Assembly (NCBI GenBank): GCA_963662175.1
Contig: OY759217.1
Span: 15,874,562 to 15,938,561, forward strand
Direction: 5' to 3'
Source: Aradus depressus
Taxonomy: Eukaryota; Arthropoda; Insecta; Hemiptera; Aradidae
DNA length: 64,000 nucleotides
A program made the position numbers and the translations under genes. The notes under the pieces were generated by a model that saw nothing but the letters and a program-made list of their open reading frames with translations, was not told the DNA's origin and did no database searches. This document shows, one piece after another, positions 22,148-33,448 of the stretch (position 1 is the stretch's first letter; every line of letters starts with the position of its first letter).

Positions 22148-22290
22148 CAAAGTATAAGGGAAGTTATGTAATCGGTCAGAAATACGATGTTAAGTTTTCA
22201 CCGGAATTTCATTATTTCCGACCCCCTGATTCCACACAAATGAAAAAAACATTTCCTGTGTTTCTGTATCTGAGAACACGATAATTCCCA
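22148..22290 (+). repeat. Repeat R terminal fragment
   Basis: GTATAAGGGAAGTTATGTAAT, CGGTCAGAAATACGATGTTA, CACCGGAATTTCATTATTTC and TGAGAACACGATAATTCC. Confidence 0.75.
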
Positions 22291-23018
22291 TTAGAATCAA
22301 TATTTCGTGAAATAACATGGAAGTTAAAAATTCGCTATCAAATGTAAATTTGTAAAATTCTACTATTTCAGTAAATTTAATCATTGATTTGTTAAAATAT
22401 CTGGGAAAATATAAGTAATGGCTGTATGAGTGTGAGTGAGTGGCTACAAGACAGATGGTCCTCACTTCTAACTAGTGTTGTTTTACTAACGATCAACGTC
22501 ACGAAGCAGCCCTCATCTAGTCAAACCTATTAGAGAATCCTCCTATCAACTCTGGGTTATGGTCAAATAGGTTAGTTTTGAAGGTTCTTTTTGAGTGCCG
22601 ACACTGGGCCCCGAGCCTGTGCGATGTAAAGGTACTTGTTAAACACCCCATACCCTAGGTAACTAGAACTCCCACAGTACAGCTAACAGAGCATTGAATG
22701 CTTAGGTCCCTAAAGTCTTGTTCGCACTATGCTAGTAATTTAGTCTAGTGGCGAGTAATTTAGTAACTAAACGTGTGTGACCACGAAAATTTAGTCGAGT
22801 TGTTTAGTAAGTGATTTAGTCGAGTCAATCCATTTATTTCTATTTTTTCGGGCGAGTAACACCCCCTACCACGCTGCACTGTTTACTTAAATCATCCCCT
22901 AAACAAGTCCGGCTCATTCTGAACCTCTAGTCGTGCTCATTATTTATTTTGCTAAATGCCGTTTCGTTGGAGCGAAGAGAATTCGTAGCTGCTATTAATC
23001 CATTTTCTTATCCATATT
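22291..23018. other. Mostly unassigned, with a short SINE-A remnant
   Basis: A SINE-A body scrap at about 22608-22680 (CCCCGAGCCTGTGCGATGTA). At 22700-22870 the phrases AGTAATTTAGTCTAGTG and TTTAGTCGAGT repeat, and their inverted forms reappear at about 23500-23560 beyond the SINE. This suggests an older inverted-repeat element that received the 23019 SINE. Confidence 0.45.
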
Positions 23019-23326
23019 GAGGGCTCCGATAGCTCAGTGGTATGCGTGCTTGCCTTCTGAGCTCAAGATCGTGGGTTCGAAACCCGGCTGAGGCCCTTAT
23101 TTTATTTTATCTGGGAGGTAAAATGAACTTAAGTACGCCGTCCTTCGGATGGGACGTTAAGCGATGGTCGCGAGCCTGTACGATGTCAGGTACTCGTTAA
23201 AGACTTCTGCCTTAGGTGAATAAAAATAATGAGTCGGGCTCATGTCCACCAGAGTGACGGAAGAGCGCTCTGTTAGTAGGAGATATAACCTCGTAGTTAA
23301 AGCCCGGGCAGGAGTCATAATAACTA
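23019..23326 (+). mobile_element. SINE-A with target-site duplication
   Basis: GGCTCCGATAGCTCAGTGG head, GGGTTCGAAACCC, body with a short deletion after GAATAAAAAT, and tail CATAATAACTA. TSD TCTTATCCATATT / TCTTATACATATT (12 of 13) at 23006-23018 and 23327-23339. Confidence 0.88.
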
Positions 23327-24020
23327 TCTTATACATATTTTCTTTTCTTTCATCTCACTGATTTCTTCTTCCACCTCTTCCAAAATGCCACTGCAATAAG
23401 CTTTATTTACTTTGTTGCGTTGCAGCCTGTTCATTTTTCACCAAAAGTGTTCGGCACTCTCTGTACTTACACGACTGTGCGAACACTTTTTGGTTAGTTC
23501 TAGTCGTTTTAGTTACTAAATTACTCTCCACTCAACTAAATTACTAGCATAGTGCGAACTACACTTAAGAGGCCACACCAGTCCACCCGATATATATATT
23601 CCGAACAAGCGAGACATTCTCTAAACAAATTTTCATTGAATTCAAACCCTACAATCTCCTAGAAGTATTTACTAGAGAAGGGGAAAAAAATACAGACATT
23701 TTCAGATTTTCCACATTCTTCATGAATTTTTTTTTGAATCGATGCGATTTCATGGTACAATTATATCGTATGTTCACACCTAACACAACTTATTGACGAT
23801 AGAAGATGAGCAAAAATAATAGATGATAGCAACAAAAAAATTCGTCGGTGAATCACCGTCAATATACTTCCTCAGCACAAATTAATTCGCTCTCCCTTCA
23901 TAACCAATGAACGGTTTGGGCTAATCATCAATATTTGACTTATATAGGAACTTCTGAATCCTCAATAAATTTTGTGTCGATAAATTCATCACATCGGTAG
24001 TTATTAGGGCTTTTGAGTTA

Positions 24021-24300
24021 ATAAAAGGCACAGAGATGTTGTCCACTCACAAGTTTATTTAGCATAGCCAGCTTTCAGTCTAATGAGACCATCTTCAGTG
24101 CTAATCCTTAACAATGGTAGTGATCTCTACCAGTTTCTGATTGCTACTCTGGTAGAGCTCACTACCATTGTTAAGTATTAGCACTGAAGATGGCCTCATT
24201 AGACTGAAAGCTGGCTTTGCAAAATAATCTTGTGAGTGGACAACAGCTCTGTGTCTTTTATTGAATACAGCACGCTCATAACAACCTCCAAAAATTCCTC
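24021..24300. mobile_element. Palindromic insertion with 10-bp target duplication
   Basis: The insertion is flanked by TTTTGAGTTA at 24011-24020 and 24301-24310. It consists of two inverted arms of about 100 bp (GGCACAGAGATGTTGTCCAC against its complement) with a short loop near 24130-24150. Each arm carries CTGAAGAT, hairpin GGTCT/AGACT with loop CATT, then GAAAGCTGG. The layout resembles short inverted ends of Penelope-like retroelements; the class is an inference. Confidence 0.75.
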
Positions 24301-24442
24301 TTTTGAGTTAAGTCCCCTTCATCTGATCCCCTCTTCTCTACGGCTGAAAATTAATAGGTTTTTAATAGGAAAGTTTATGTCGATATATTCATTATGTTTC
24401 GAGTTATTGTGTTGGCAGACACACACACATATAAAGACATAG

Positions 24443-25202
24443 ACATTCCACCCGGTTCAGGTGGAAGAGGTGGTGCAGCGCTTCGACCACAGGGGAAACC
24501 GGGTCTTCTATCAGGACGCGGGGGCCAGCCCTGGTCCAGCAGAGCCAGAGAGGGCCAGGACAATTAGGGAGTGGCAGGAAGAATGGGACAAGTCCACAAA
24601 GGGACGGTGGACCCATCGGCTCATCCCTCGAGTCGAGCCTTGGCTCACCAGAAAGCATGGGGAGGTGAATTACCACCTCACCCAGGTACTCACGGGACAC
24701 GGTGGGTTCCGGGGGTACCTCCACAAAATCGGGGCAGCAACAACACCAGACTGCCCCGCGTGCCTTGGTGAGACGGAGTCGGCGGAGCATGTCCTCCTCA
24801 AATGCCCCAGATTTGAGGAGGGAAGGAAAAATCTGGAGTGCAGCATGGGCGCCCCGCTGACTGCTACCAGTTACGTGGACGCTATGCTGCGCTCCCAGGA
24901 GTCGTGGGATGAAGGTTGCGATTTTGCAGCGCTCATCATGGGCGGGTTGGCCCTTCAGGAGAGGGCTGACAAGGAAGAGTAGCGGTAATAAAACAGAAGA
25001 AGGGGCGTTACCAGCCACCCTTCCTCCCTTCCGCGAAGTAATGACAGACCGTCAGTTCCGCGGAAGGGAATCAGGATCGGCAAGGAGGGGGTTTTAGTGG
25101 GTATGGTGATGGTGAACCGTCTCGAGTCCCACACTATCCAGGGCTACTTTCCCTGGATGTGCGTCACAGCATTTCCCCCTCCAATGCAAAAAAAAAAAAA
25201 AA
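24443..25202 (+). mobile_element. R1-clade-like LINE, 5'-truncated copy
   Basis: ORF2 3' end plus a 3' UTR of about 200 bp and a poly-A tail of about 18 A. The TSD AAAGACATAG is at 24433-24442 and 25203-25212. Related truncated copies lie at 35845-36193 (same strand) and 59877-60297 (opposite strand). The copy is GC-rich against the local background. Confidence 0.92.
24446..24982 (+). pseudogene. R1-type ORF2 C-terminal domain, open frame
   Basis: About 178 codons remain open to a TAG at 24980. The frame has a basic GRWTHRLIPRVEPWL segment, a GHGGFRGYLHKIG segment and the zinc knuckle CPACLGETESAEHVLLKCP (CxxC..H..C). These are the C-terminal features of R1/Waldo-type LINE ORF2. The endonuclease, RT and most of the protein are lost by 5' truncation, so the fragment is not functional. 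Confidence 0.9.
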
Positions 25203-25255
25203 AAAGACATAGGAAAACATGAAATTCCGGTGAAAACTAAACGTCGAATTTTTGA

Positions 25256-25857
25256 TTACAAGTAAAAATAGAACAAACAAAAGTGAAATATTAGGAGAAA
25301 CCTAATCGCATGAAGGTATAAAGGACCTTCAATTATGCAAATCACCATTTAATTATTTCTTATTTGATGAGCTTTACTGAGATACCTGTTTTAATGAGGA
25401 ACAAAAACCGCAACCACAGAAACGACTTGAACTGACCAAAACACTGATCTATAATGAACTATGGTCAAATGAAGTTGGTTTGTGTATTGACTGAAGATAG
25501 GGTATGGGTGGTTGGATAAGTCGGGACTCGGATGGTGTACACAGAACATTACTTATGCAAGAGCAGCACTGTTTGTCCTGCTCACAGAGGGACCCACGAA
25601 CATCGACAAATCAATGATCGTCTGTCTGTCGGCCGTAAATTACCTGGGGTCACCCCTTGGTAAATACACCATCGATAGATTTACAGGCAACCAGGGTCTT
25701 ATCGCGGTATATGACAAGCGGGTTATCATCTGGGACCTTCTACAGGTCATGAAGTTTTAGTCTTATCGAATTGTATACCACACACTAAGGACTTCGTAAA
25801 CTATTTGATAAGATAATAATAATAAGGTTAATTTTGAGGGTGAAGATGCTACTGAAA
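25256..25857. other. Unassigned; one unrecognised 82-codon ORF
   Basis: An ORF at 25512-25760 (+) has ordinary amino-acid composition (contains TEGPTNIDKSMIVCLSAV and DKRVIIWDLL), but I recognise no family and see no splice sites or neighbours supporting it. Confidence 0.3.
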
Positions 25858-25863
25858 AAAAAA

Positions 25864-26113
25864 AGGATGGCGGTAGCGTGTCTGCCTACTGAGCTCAAGA
25901 TAGCGGGTTAGAAACTCGGCCGAGGCCCTTAGGTTTTTTATTTGGAAGGTGAAAAAACCTTGAGCTCACGGACCTTTGGATGGTACGTTAAACGATGGTG
26001 AATAAACCTCCCACAGAGTCGAGCTCATGTCCACCAGAGCGAAGAAAGAGCGCTCTGGTAGTAGACGGTATGACCTCGTTGTTAAAGATCGGGCATGAGT
26101 CAGGATAACTTCT
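25864..26113 (+). repeat. SINE-A, diverged
   Basis: GGCGGTAGCGTGTCTGCC head, GGGTTAGAAACTCGGCCGAG (B box mutated), shortened body and tail GGGCATGAGTCAGGATAAC. Confidence 0.78.
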
Positions 26114-26309
26114 ACTGAAAAATTGGGAAAGACCTCATAAGACAGAATTTCCAAGAAAGCATTGGGGACCGTCGAAAAGAATCGATTTAAAAGTTCGCTT
26201 ACGAACGGTTTCGTTATGCTTGCAGAGTTGACAGCGGAAAAAAATATATACGTTTTTCTGTAGCACTGTCGATTATTTAAAGCAAGCACGTGCTCGCCTT
26301 ATTAAAAAT

Positions 26310-26680
26310 TCATCGACGACTCAACTCCATAACAATACGTTCATTACATCGGCAGTTCTGGAGTTTCTGAGTTTAACTTCCCATCTACCCCCTCCCCTTC
26401 CCTTCGGACGATTTGGCTGAAAATTAGTTGTTTCGTTCATATGGGGTTCTGGATACACATAAACAATTTGGAGTGAATACATTCATTCAGAGATATTTTG
26501 TTCACAGACACGCAGACAGTCAAGAAACGTTACTTCTCCAGCTGTACGACGTATAGGGGAAGTTATATAATTTTTTTTTTCATTATTGGAATCAGGAATT
26601 TGGAAAACATGAAATTCCGGTGAAAACTTAACATCGAGTTTTTGGCCGAATACAAAACTTTTCCTACGCTTCACAAAAAT
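26310..26680 (-). repeat. Repeat R fragment
   Basis: TTCATTACATCGGCAGTTCTG, TTTGGCTGAAAATTAGTTG, GTTCACAGACACGCAGACAG, then GGTGAAAACTTAACATCGAG in reverse order. A short forward terminus (TCTCCAGCTGTACGACGTAT) is inserted at about 26535-26570. Confidence 0.72.
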
Positions 26681-27197
26681 GAAATAACAATATCTCATGC
26701 TTTTCAATTATATTCCTCATCTTTGTACTTCCCCTTGAGAATTGATTATCCAAAAATACCCATATCTTGTAATACTCAAATTCAAAACTGTACATTTTGA
26801 GTTTAATTCGCGCTAACTAGCCTCTGACCAGAGAGGACGTTGATCCTGGGTTACAACAATTAATGTTACACAATTAAGTCTCATTGATAGACAATTTTAT
26901 TGCCTATTGTTATATTGGTAGTTAGTATTTTCCTTTATAATATCCTTCACACATTTAAATTTGCCATTTTATCAAATGCAACCTGCATTAAAGTGTATCT
27001 ACTTCAACAGACACGCCAACTGGTTTTGCATACTTAAAATAAACTGTTTGTTTGATAGTGATTCCAACAACTGGGAGACTGTTGAGTTGAAATCATGAAA
27101 TTAGCTTTATAATATGTTCAGTTAGGCAAAAGTTCAGTTCCAAAAGTTCCGGCAAGGTTCATAAATATATGAATAAGAAAAAAAAAAAAAAAAAAAG
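26681..27197. other. AT-rich, nothing recognised
   Basis: No ORF or repeat recognised; ends in a poly-A run at about 27178-27197. Confidence 0.35.
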
Positions 27198-28700
27198 TGG
27201 TAGGCAATGTACTTTACCGACACGAATAAATCAATTAAGTTTTATCTCTCCCACCAAAACCAATCGACAAATTGAGCTAAAAATCAATATTTGACTTACA
27301 TTGTGTCATTTGAATCCAAATACTAAATCGAAAGTCGATACATTCATTACATCGGAAGTTATTGGGATTATTGACTTGAGCCCCCTCAAGAGTAGAGAAG
27401 ATGCAACATCAATTGAAAACAGAATTGATAGGAAATTGTGAAAAGAATCTCCAATGAAGAAAGGAAAAATTCTTAGCTTCAAGATAAATGTGAAAGAAAT
27501 ATAAATGTAAAGCAGTTTAGCATCGAAATTTACAATCTCGGAAAATTTGTAAGGAGCAACAAATAATTATTTAATGATTTTTAATGAAGAAATTTCAAGA
27601 AAGTCAACAAAGAATAAGGGATTTAAGAGCGTATAATCGAAGTTAAAGACGATAATCGATTTATTCCATCCAAAAAAAGCTTAGCAATAAAATAATCTTT
27701 AATTAAATATACATTATTATTGATGACGAAGGACATAGAAAAATATAATATAATTTATAATAACAAAAGATAAGAAGAAATATTCAGAAAAAGAAAGAAA
27801 ATGAAGAAAATAAATGTGGATTCGGTACAACAAACAAGAAGGCAGTTTACAGGATAGAACAGAATTGGATCACTTTCAGTCGGTCGTCAGATACTGTCCC
27901 GAACTCTCGTCAGTACGAGCTCCAAAAAAAATAGTTAAAATAACCATGTAAGTTGTTAAAATAAACTATGTGAGAAAAGGATGAAGGGAGGAAAGTGTGA
28001 GATGCAGTGAAGGTGAAAAGAAAGGGAAAGTAAATGTAAATTAAAAAGAAAAGTGTAAATATCTGACGTCACAGGGTGAATATTAATGTTTATAATTTTT
28101 ATATTATTATGTTGTTTTTTGAGATTAAAATCCAAGATATTTTTTTCATTCTTTTATTTATAGTTATGAATGATTGATCATTAAAATGATTTTATTTTTT
28201 TCATAACTTTTTTTAAGGTAGATACAAAAAACATATTTCTACCAGTAAATTTTATATTCAGTTGTCAATGCTTTTAAATAGTAAAAGTAAAATTAAAATC
28301 ATTATATATTTATTTATTTAATTATTAATCATTTATATTCTTTTATTACAAATTAATCATTAATATGTACTTTCATTTTATTACAATTTGGCTTATCCCT
28401 TGTGTGGATATTTAAATTCATTTATTTAATTATTTATTATTCATTATATTCCTTTATTGTAGTCGATGCTGCAGAAAATTAATAGGTGTCGTCCTTATGA
28501 GATTTTGAATAGTATGAAATTCATTCATTACAATGACAGTTATTAGAGTTTTTGTTAGCCCCCTAACCCCCTTCTTCCTTTTAGGCCGATTTGGGTGAAA
28601 ATTAATAGGTGTCATCCTTATAGAGTCCTGCTTTCACATATAAAATTTCGTATCGATACATTAATTTTATCAGGAGTTATCAGTCACAGGCGCATAGGAT
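27198..28700 (-). repeat. Repeat R split by an insertion of about 1.08 kb
   Basis: Left part 27198-27385 (GGCAATGTACTTTACCGACACG to GACTTGAGCCCCCTC). Right part 28462-28700 (GTCGATGCTGCAGAAAATTA to ATCAGGAGTTATCAG). Confidence 0.75.
27386..28461. mobile_element. Unclassified insertion in repeat R
   Basis: Purine-rich first half (27420-28060), AT-rich second half. It includes TTGGCTTATCCCTTGTGTGG (28388-28407), nearly identical to TTGGCATATCCCTTGTGTGG at 40884-40903 in the LTR element. It could be a relative or derivative of that element. No TIRs or convincing TSD found. Confidence 0.45.
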
Positions 28701-29074
28701 TTTGTTTCTTATATCTATCAATGAACCTTGCCTAAAGGGGGCGAGTGTTGGGGAGGCTTGCATTATACTGTCTTTACCAAAAATATCTGCTGCTTCCCCC
28801 CGGTAGCAAATCAACCCTTAACATTGAAAGTTCAATGATCTATGATAATAACTGAGAACGGGTTACCGACGTCTCAAAGAGAAATTAGATCAGTAAAAAA
28901 TTAAAAAATATTTTTTATGCAAACATTTTTTATTTGCATGAATATTTATGCCCTCGACGAGACAGAATGTAGAATTTTACTAGAGTAAAAATTATTTAAT
29001 GGAATTAGAAGCATTACTAAAACTGTCCTTCGCTAAGGGGAAGTTCCGTGCAGCTCATTTTTTTTGTTATGCAC

Positions 29075-29256
29075 GCATAAAATTTCATGTTGATATATTC
29101 ATTCTATCGGGAGTTGTTGTGTTCACATACGCAGATACAGTCAGAATAGACATTTTTTTGGGGGATCAGGGGGTCGAAAAACATGAAATTCTGTCGAAAA
29201 CAACCGAGAATTTCTTACCGATTCCCTGTACCTTGTTTGACTGGGGAAGTAAAACA
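29075..29256 (-). repeat. Repeat R terminal fragment
   Basis: AAAATTTCATGTTGATATATTC, TCTATCGGGAGTTGTTGTGTT, AACATGAAATTCTGTCG and the terminal TGGGGAAGTAAAA. Confidence 0.75.
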
Positions 29257-29283
29257 TGTGATGGACGCAGGGGGCGCTGGATA

Positions 29284-29547
29284 TCAAAGAAGTGCCAGCA
29301 ATGTCAACTGGACACATTTTATCAATCTCGCCTGATTCTTCGGGGATAACCCGGGACTTTTCAATCCCTTACACAACTCTCCCCTCATCAATGACCAATC
29401 CTTCTTCGGTCTTTTGTTATTTACCGGCACTGGCATAAAGAGCTGGACAAACTGGGATTTTAATTTTGATTGAAGTATAGTTTCTATAAACTTGATCGAA
29501 TGTTCAGTTGAACCTCTTCGAATCAGTTCCCTCATTAATTCAGGCAT
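29284..29547 (-). other. Unrecognised 87-codon ORF, possible exon
   Basis: The minus-strand frame (MPELMRELIRRGSTEHSIKF at its start, a basic KRPKKDW segment later) has balanced composition unlike the surrounding repeats. I recognise no family, and no flanking exon could be linked. It may be a remnant of a mobile element. Confidence 0.25.
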
Positions 29548-30325
29548 GTTTCATTCTCTCGAGAAGGAAGAAAGAGAATCGAGAGTCAAATTAAGGCAAG
29601 TCCCCTTTCGACTGTTGTCTCTTTTTTGTTTAAAAATATCAATTAAACAGGGATGGCCGGGATTTGGCGGGGGCGGGTGTTGATCAGTATGCATGGGGTC
29701 GAGGGGCTCTTAAGGACTGTATCGCCCTCATCTGCATCTTAATCCAGAAGTGCGCTTAATCTTGGTGCAGTCGTGACTCGAACCAGCAAGCAGGGCTTCC
29801 TCCTCTCCATTTACATTTACTATTGACGTGGTACTTAACAGGAAGATATTTCTGTAGATTTAATAAGGAGCTTTCAACAGATAATTAAAGCTTTCTGTTT
29901 AGAAGTACTCATTGTCTGTGCTTTCAATCTCCACTGAGAATTCTCCCACAATTTTACTGTTTGGAGTCTGAATTCGCTTGAAATTCGAGGCCTTATGTAC
30001 ATATAGGTGTTAATATGGTCTATTTGTTTTCAAAAAAAAGTGTGGACTATCTGTTAAGCAGCCGGTAGAGCAAAACAAACGGTCTGTTCAGCTCTTGTCG
30101 TTTCAGTCGTGTGTGATCAGTCTTCTGTGTGGATACAATCTGAAGTACACAGACTTGATTATAAGAAGGAATCGCAATATTACTGAAGAAATCGAAGGAC
30201 AGGATTTGAAATTTGAAAATTGAAATGTAATATGGCTGTACTTTTGTTCATTAATTTTCACCCTCACACGATTTCATGGAGGTGTAATTAGAGGTTTTAG
30301 GAGTGTGTTGGGGTTGGTACGAAGA

Positions 30326-30780
30326 TCAGCAGTGTAAACGGTGTAGAGGATGAGACGAAGGAGCAAATATATGATGAAGGTACTGATTTCGGAAAGCAAT
30401 GGTAGAATCTTGGCTGGAGGCAAGAAAGGATAGCAGTATGGTCAGCAAAGGTTGCTTTAGATCATGTAGTGGCCAGATGGGACTCAGACCACTTCCTTGG
30501 GCTAACTCCTGCTTCAAAATGTATGTAGTCAAAGTACCAGCCTGACGAACCTTGAAGAAGCGGTCAGAAGAGTAGGATGATGGATATATATGGTAGCATG
30601 TGTAAGGAAGGAGACTCTTCAACTTGAAGAGCAGCCCAGGGTGCCAAACCTGGTCGATAGCTTGACCCTTGTACAGAAAGGCACCCAAACAGTAGTACTT
30701 ACACTCCAGAGAAGAGAAGATTTGTTCTGCAATGCGAAGGCTGAGTACTACCTGAAAACTGACATTTCAGAAAATTCTTA
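30326..30780 (-). pseudogene. Jockey-type reverse transcriptase fragment
   Basis: Minus strand: SLRIAEQIFSSLECKYYC, then GAFLYKGQAIDQVWHPGLLF (the FLDVxxAFDxVWHxGLL motif with the catalytic Asp replaced), LPYTCYHIYPSS, DRFFKVRQAGT and AQGSGLSPI (from PQGSVLGPL). The later YADD box is degraded to a few residues. Key acidic residues are missing, so it is inactive. Confidence 0.85.
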
Positions 30781-31149
30781 AAATATATATATTTGAAAAT
30801 GGTTCATAATACTTTTGATAGATATACGTTACTTCCTACCTTCCATCATTTTGATATACCGCAGATAAAACTTGAAAATATCAGTATTTTTGAATTTGTG
30901 TCGGTCCCTGATTCAAGTAGGTATACATAAACAGCCCCTCAACTACAAACGGAAAGGTAGGGAATAGTTTTTCAGAAAAGGGACTTTTTTTTCATTTACA
31001 AAAAGATATTTACAACCGTATAAAAATATGTACAACAAGCAAATATGCTAATAGAGAGATAATAGCAATGTCAAAGGGGAGAAATCACCCAGTGGAGACA
31101 CTCCCTAGTCACTGATTTCCTCTTATTTGTAACTAATCACTGTCACTGC

Positions 31150-31442
31150 TGCTGCTAAGGAGGTCTCAAGGCCGACGCTTGAATGGCAGAATGGAGGGCA
31201 CGGACTAGAGGATTATTGTGGGGACTAAGAAGAGAAAATAATTTTTTATACTTGGATTTAGCGACTTCGGTGACAGAAGGTACGTTAAGGTCAGTGTGAA
31301 GAGTTTTGTTGGAGACGTAGTAAGGAGCATTGGCTGTTGTACGAAGGATTTTGGATTGAAAGGACTGGATGCGCTGGAGATTGGAAGCCTTGGCAGACAG
31401 AAAAGGGATAAAGGGAAAAGTACAGTTTCTAGGGACAATTGG
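31150..31442 (-). pseudogene. Jockey-type ORF2 C-terminal fragment
   Basis: Minus strand: AKASNLQRIQSFQSKILRTT, NAPYYVSNKTLHTDLNVPSV and KYKKLFSLL, the post-RT region of Jockey elements. It lies upstream (in minus-strand sense) of the RT fragment at 30326, the wrong order for one element, so the two are separate or rearranged. Confidence 0.88.
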
Positions 31443-31715
31443 ACCATTATACGGTTCCTGCTATACTCAATTTTCTTATAGTTTATAACTTCCCCACAAA
31501 ATATGGTTCACTTGTCAGCCTCACTTATGGGCCAATGAGGTTTTTACCCTTATTTTTCGTTTTACAATCATCACCATAGTATAGTTTTATTTAAAATTTT
31601 ATTCATGCCTTGCATATCAAAATACTTAATTAATTTTTATGCCTAATTTAAATTTTACTCTTTGCCCATTTGGTTTTATTCTGGTAAATGTGTATTTTAT
31701 TTTATTTTTATTTTC

Positions 31716-32410
31716 CAGTTATAAGAGGTATAGGGAAAGTTATCTAACGGTCAAAAATGTTGAGTTCATTAGAATTTCATGTCTTCAAACCCCCTGTCTG
31801 TATGTGTTCCTGTGAATACGATATCTTCCGGTAGAAATGAATGTATCGACACGAAATTGTATATGTGTATAGAGAATCCCATAAGGACGACATATATTGA
31901 TTTACAGCCAAATCGGCCAAAGGGATTAGGAGGTTTAACACAAAAACTCTAATAACTGTTAGGTTTTATGACTCATGCCCGGGCTTTAACTACGAGGTCA
32001 TATCGCCTACTTCCAGAGCGCTCTTTCGTCACTCTGGTGGACATGAGCCCGACTCTACTCTGGGAGTCCTAAATTTTGCCTACCCTAAATTTTTATTCAC
32101 CTAGCGTAGGGGTCTTTAACGAGTACCTGACATTGTATAGGCTCGGGACCATCGCTTAACGTCCCATCCAAAGGACGGCGTGCTTAAGTTTATTTTACCT
32201 CCCAGATAAAATAAACTAAAGGCCTCGGTTGGGTTCCGAACCCACGATCTTGAGCTCAGAAGACAAGCACGCATACCACTGAGCTACCGGCGCCCACTCT
32301 AATAACTGTTGATAGAATGAATGTATCGTCACAAAATTTAGAATGAGGATTCAGAAGTCATGATTTGTAGCCACGGTCAATTGTCATTTTAAGCGAAAAC
32401 TTAATTTATT
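31716..32410 (+). repeat. Repeat R, host of a SINE-A
   Basis: CAGTTATAAGAGGTATAGGG to AACACAAAAACTCTAATAAC (31716-31960), continuing at 32296 (TAATAACTGTTGATAGAATG, GTATCGTCACAAAATTTAG). Confidence 0.82.
31961..32295 (-). mobile_element. SINE-A, full length with target-site duplication
   Basis: All blocks present from GAGCTACCGGCGCC (head, right) to the tail (left). The 15-bp TSD ACTCTAATAACTGTT is at 31946-31960 and 32296-32310; it lies within the conserved joint of repeat R. Confidence 0.95.
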
Positions 32411-32737
32411 CATGGACCCTTTCCGCTTGGTTATTTTGACATTATTATTAATTAATTATAATTAATATAATACTAATGAAGATATATTAAGTTATTCCTT
32501 CTGAAGGAATGGATGGATGGTTAGGATCGACTAAACAGATAAAAGCGGGCCGTGTCGTGCTGTGCATGTGACCTGACTTGACCGTTCATTAACTACTGCA
32601 AACAGACATTACTCATACTTGATACACTTATCGAGACTCATTCCAAAATTGTATTTGTTTAGTTCATCGTAAAAATGTACACTCAACCTGGTATTGATCT
32701 AGTATAATAACCTTTTTATGATTTAAGATTCTTTTTA

Positions 32738-32815
32738 TATACTACCAGAGCGGATGATGCGCTCTGAAAGTAGGCGATATGACCTCATAGTTGAAGACTG
32801 GGCATGAGTCACAAA
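32738..32815 (+). repeat. SINE-A 3' scrap
   Basis: ACCAGAGCGGATGATGCGCTCT, GTAGGCGATATGACCTCATA and GGGCATGAGTCACA. Confidence 0.7.
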
Positions 32816-33448
32816 CAAAAAAACATTAAGGCGTAGTCAAGGTCCATGCCATAGATTTTCCGTGAAAACGTCGGGATAAAATCATTTTTCATTTTCTTTT
32901 CGATGCTGCCGTAACTCTTGCATTTGCTCGGAACTAGACTTTTTAGGTTTTCAAATTCCTTTTGATGCGAGCTTTCCTCTGATTTGCATTTTCTATAATT
33001 CCGCACATATTTACGATTCATATGAGATGACATCTTTAATTTGTTTGTAATTTTCAATTTAATACTGATTTTTACATATATTACGGCGAATATTTTTATT
33101 GTTTCACTTTAGGTCCTAGAAGTACTCCTTAAGCTCTTTAAAATGACACCCGAATCAACGTCTTATCTAAACGCGTTATCACGTTACCCTAATTTCTAAT
33201 TTTACACAACGCTAATTCGCAACAATCATCCGCCGGCGCCCGCACTAGCCCGATAACGTCACTGGCAAAACAAACACTGCACAACAAACACGTACAGCCA
33301 TGCTCTATCCATTGTGACCTCAACCGTTGTTATCGCATTATTAATCTCGTAGTTATTATCGATTGAAATCTGACGGTATTTTGTAACACAAGATAGTTTG
33401 ACCGGCTATCACTGTGCTTAACGAGCGAATAGACGTTTTTACGTCAAA
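32816..33448 (-). mobile_element. Poly-A-tailed repeat 'D', copy 1
   Basis: Read on the minus strand it ends CCTTGACTACGCCTTAATG plus A residues, as a retroposed transcript would. A partial ORF on that strand (from 33057) contains HMNRKYVRN and KSEESSHQKEFE. The same sequence occurs at 35015-35617 in the same orientation. Family unknown. Confidence 0.7.

Larger units (their letters stand above)
23838..25255 (-). repeat. Repeat R split by a palindrome and an R1-type LINE
   Basis: R blocks in reverse order: 23838-24020 (TCGGTGAATCACCGTC to GCTTTTGAGTTA), 24301-24442 (to GCAGACACACACACAT) and 25203-25255 (GGAAAACATGAAATTCCGGTG). Insertions occupy 24021-24300 and 24443-25202, both with target duplications. 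Confidence 0.82.

Noticed and set aside
24404..25018. 204-codon minus-strand ORF
   Set aside because: It is antisense to the R1-type ORF2 fragment, whose plus-strand frame has the recognisable zinc knuckle.
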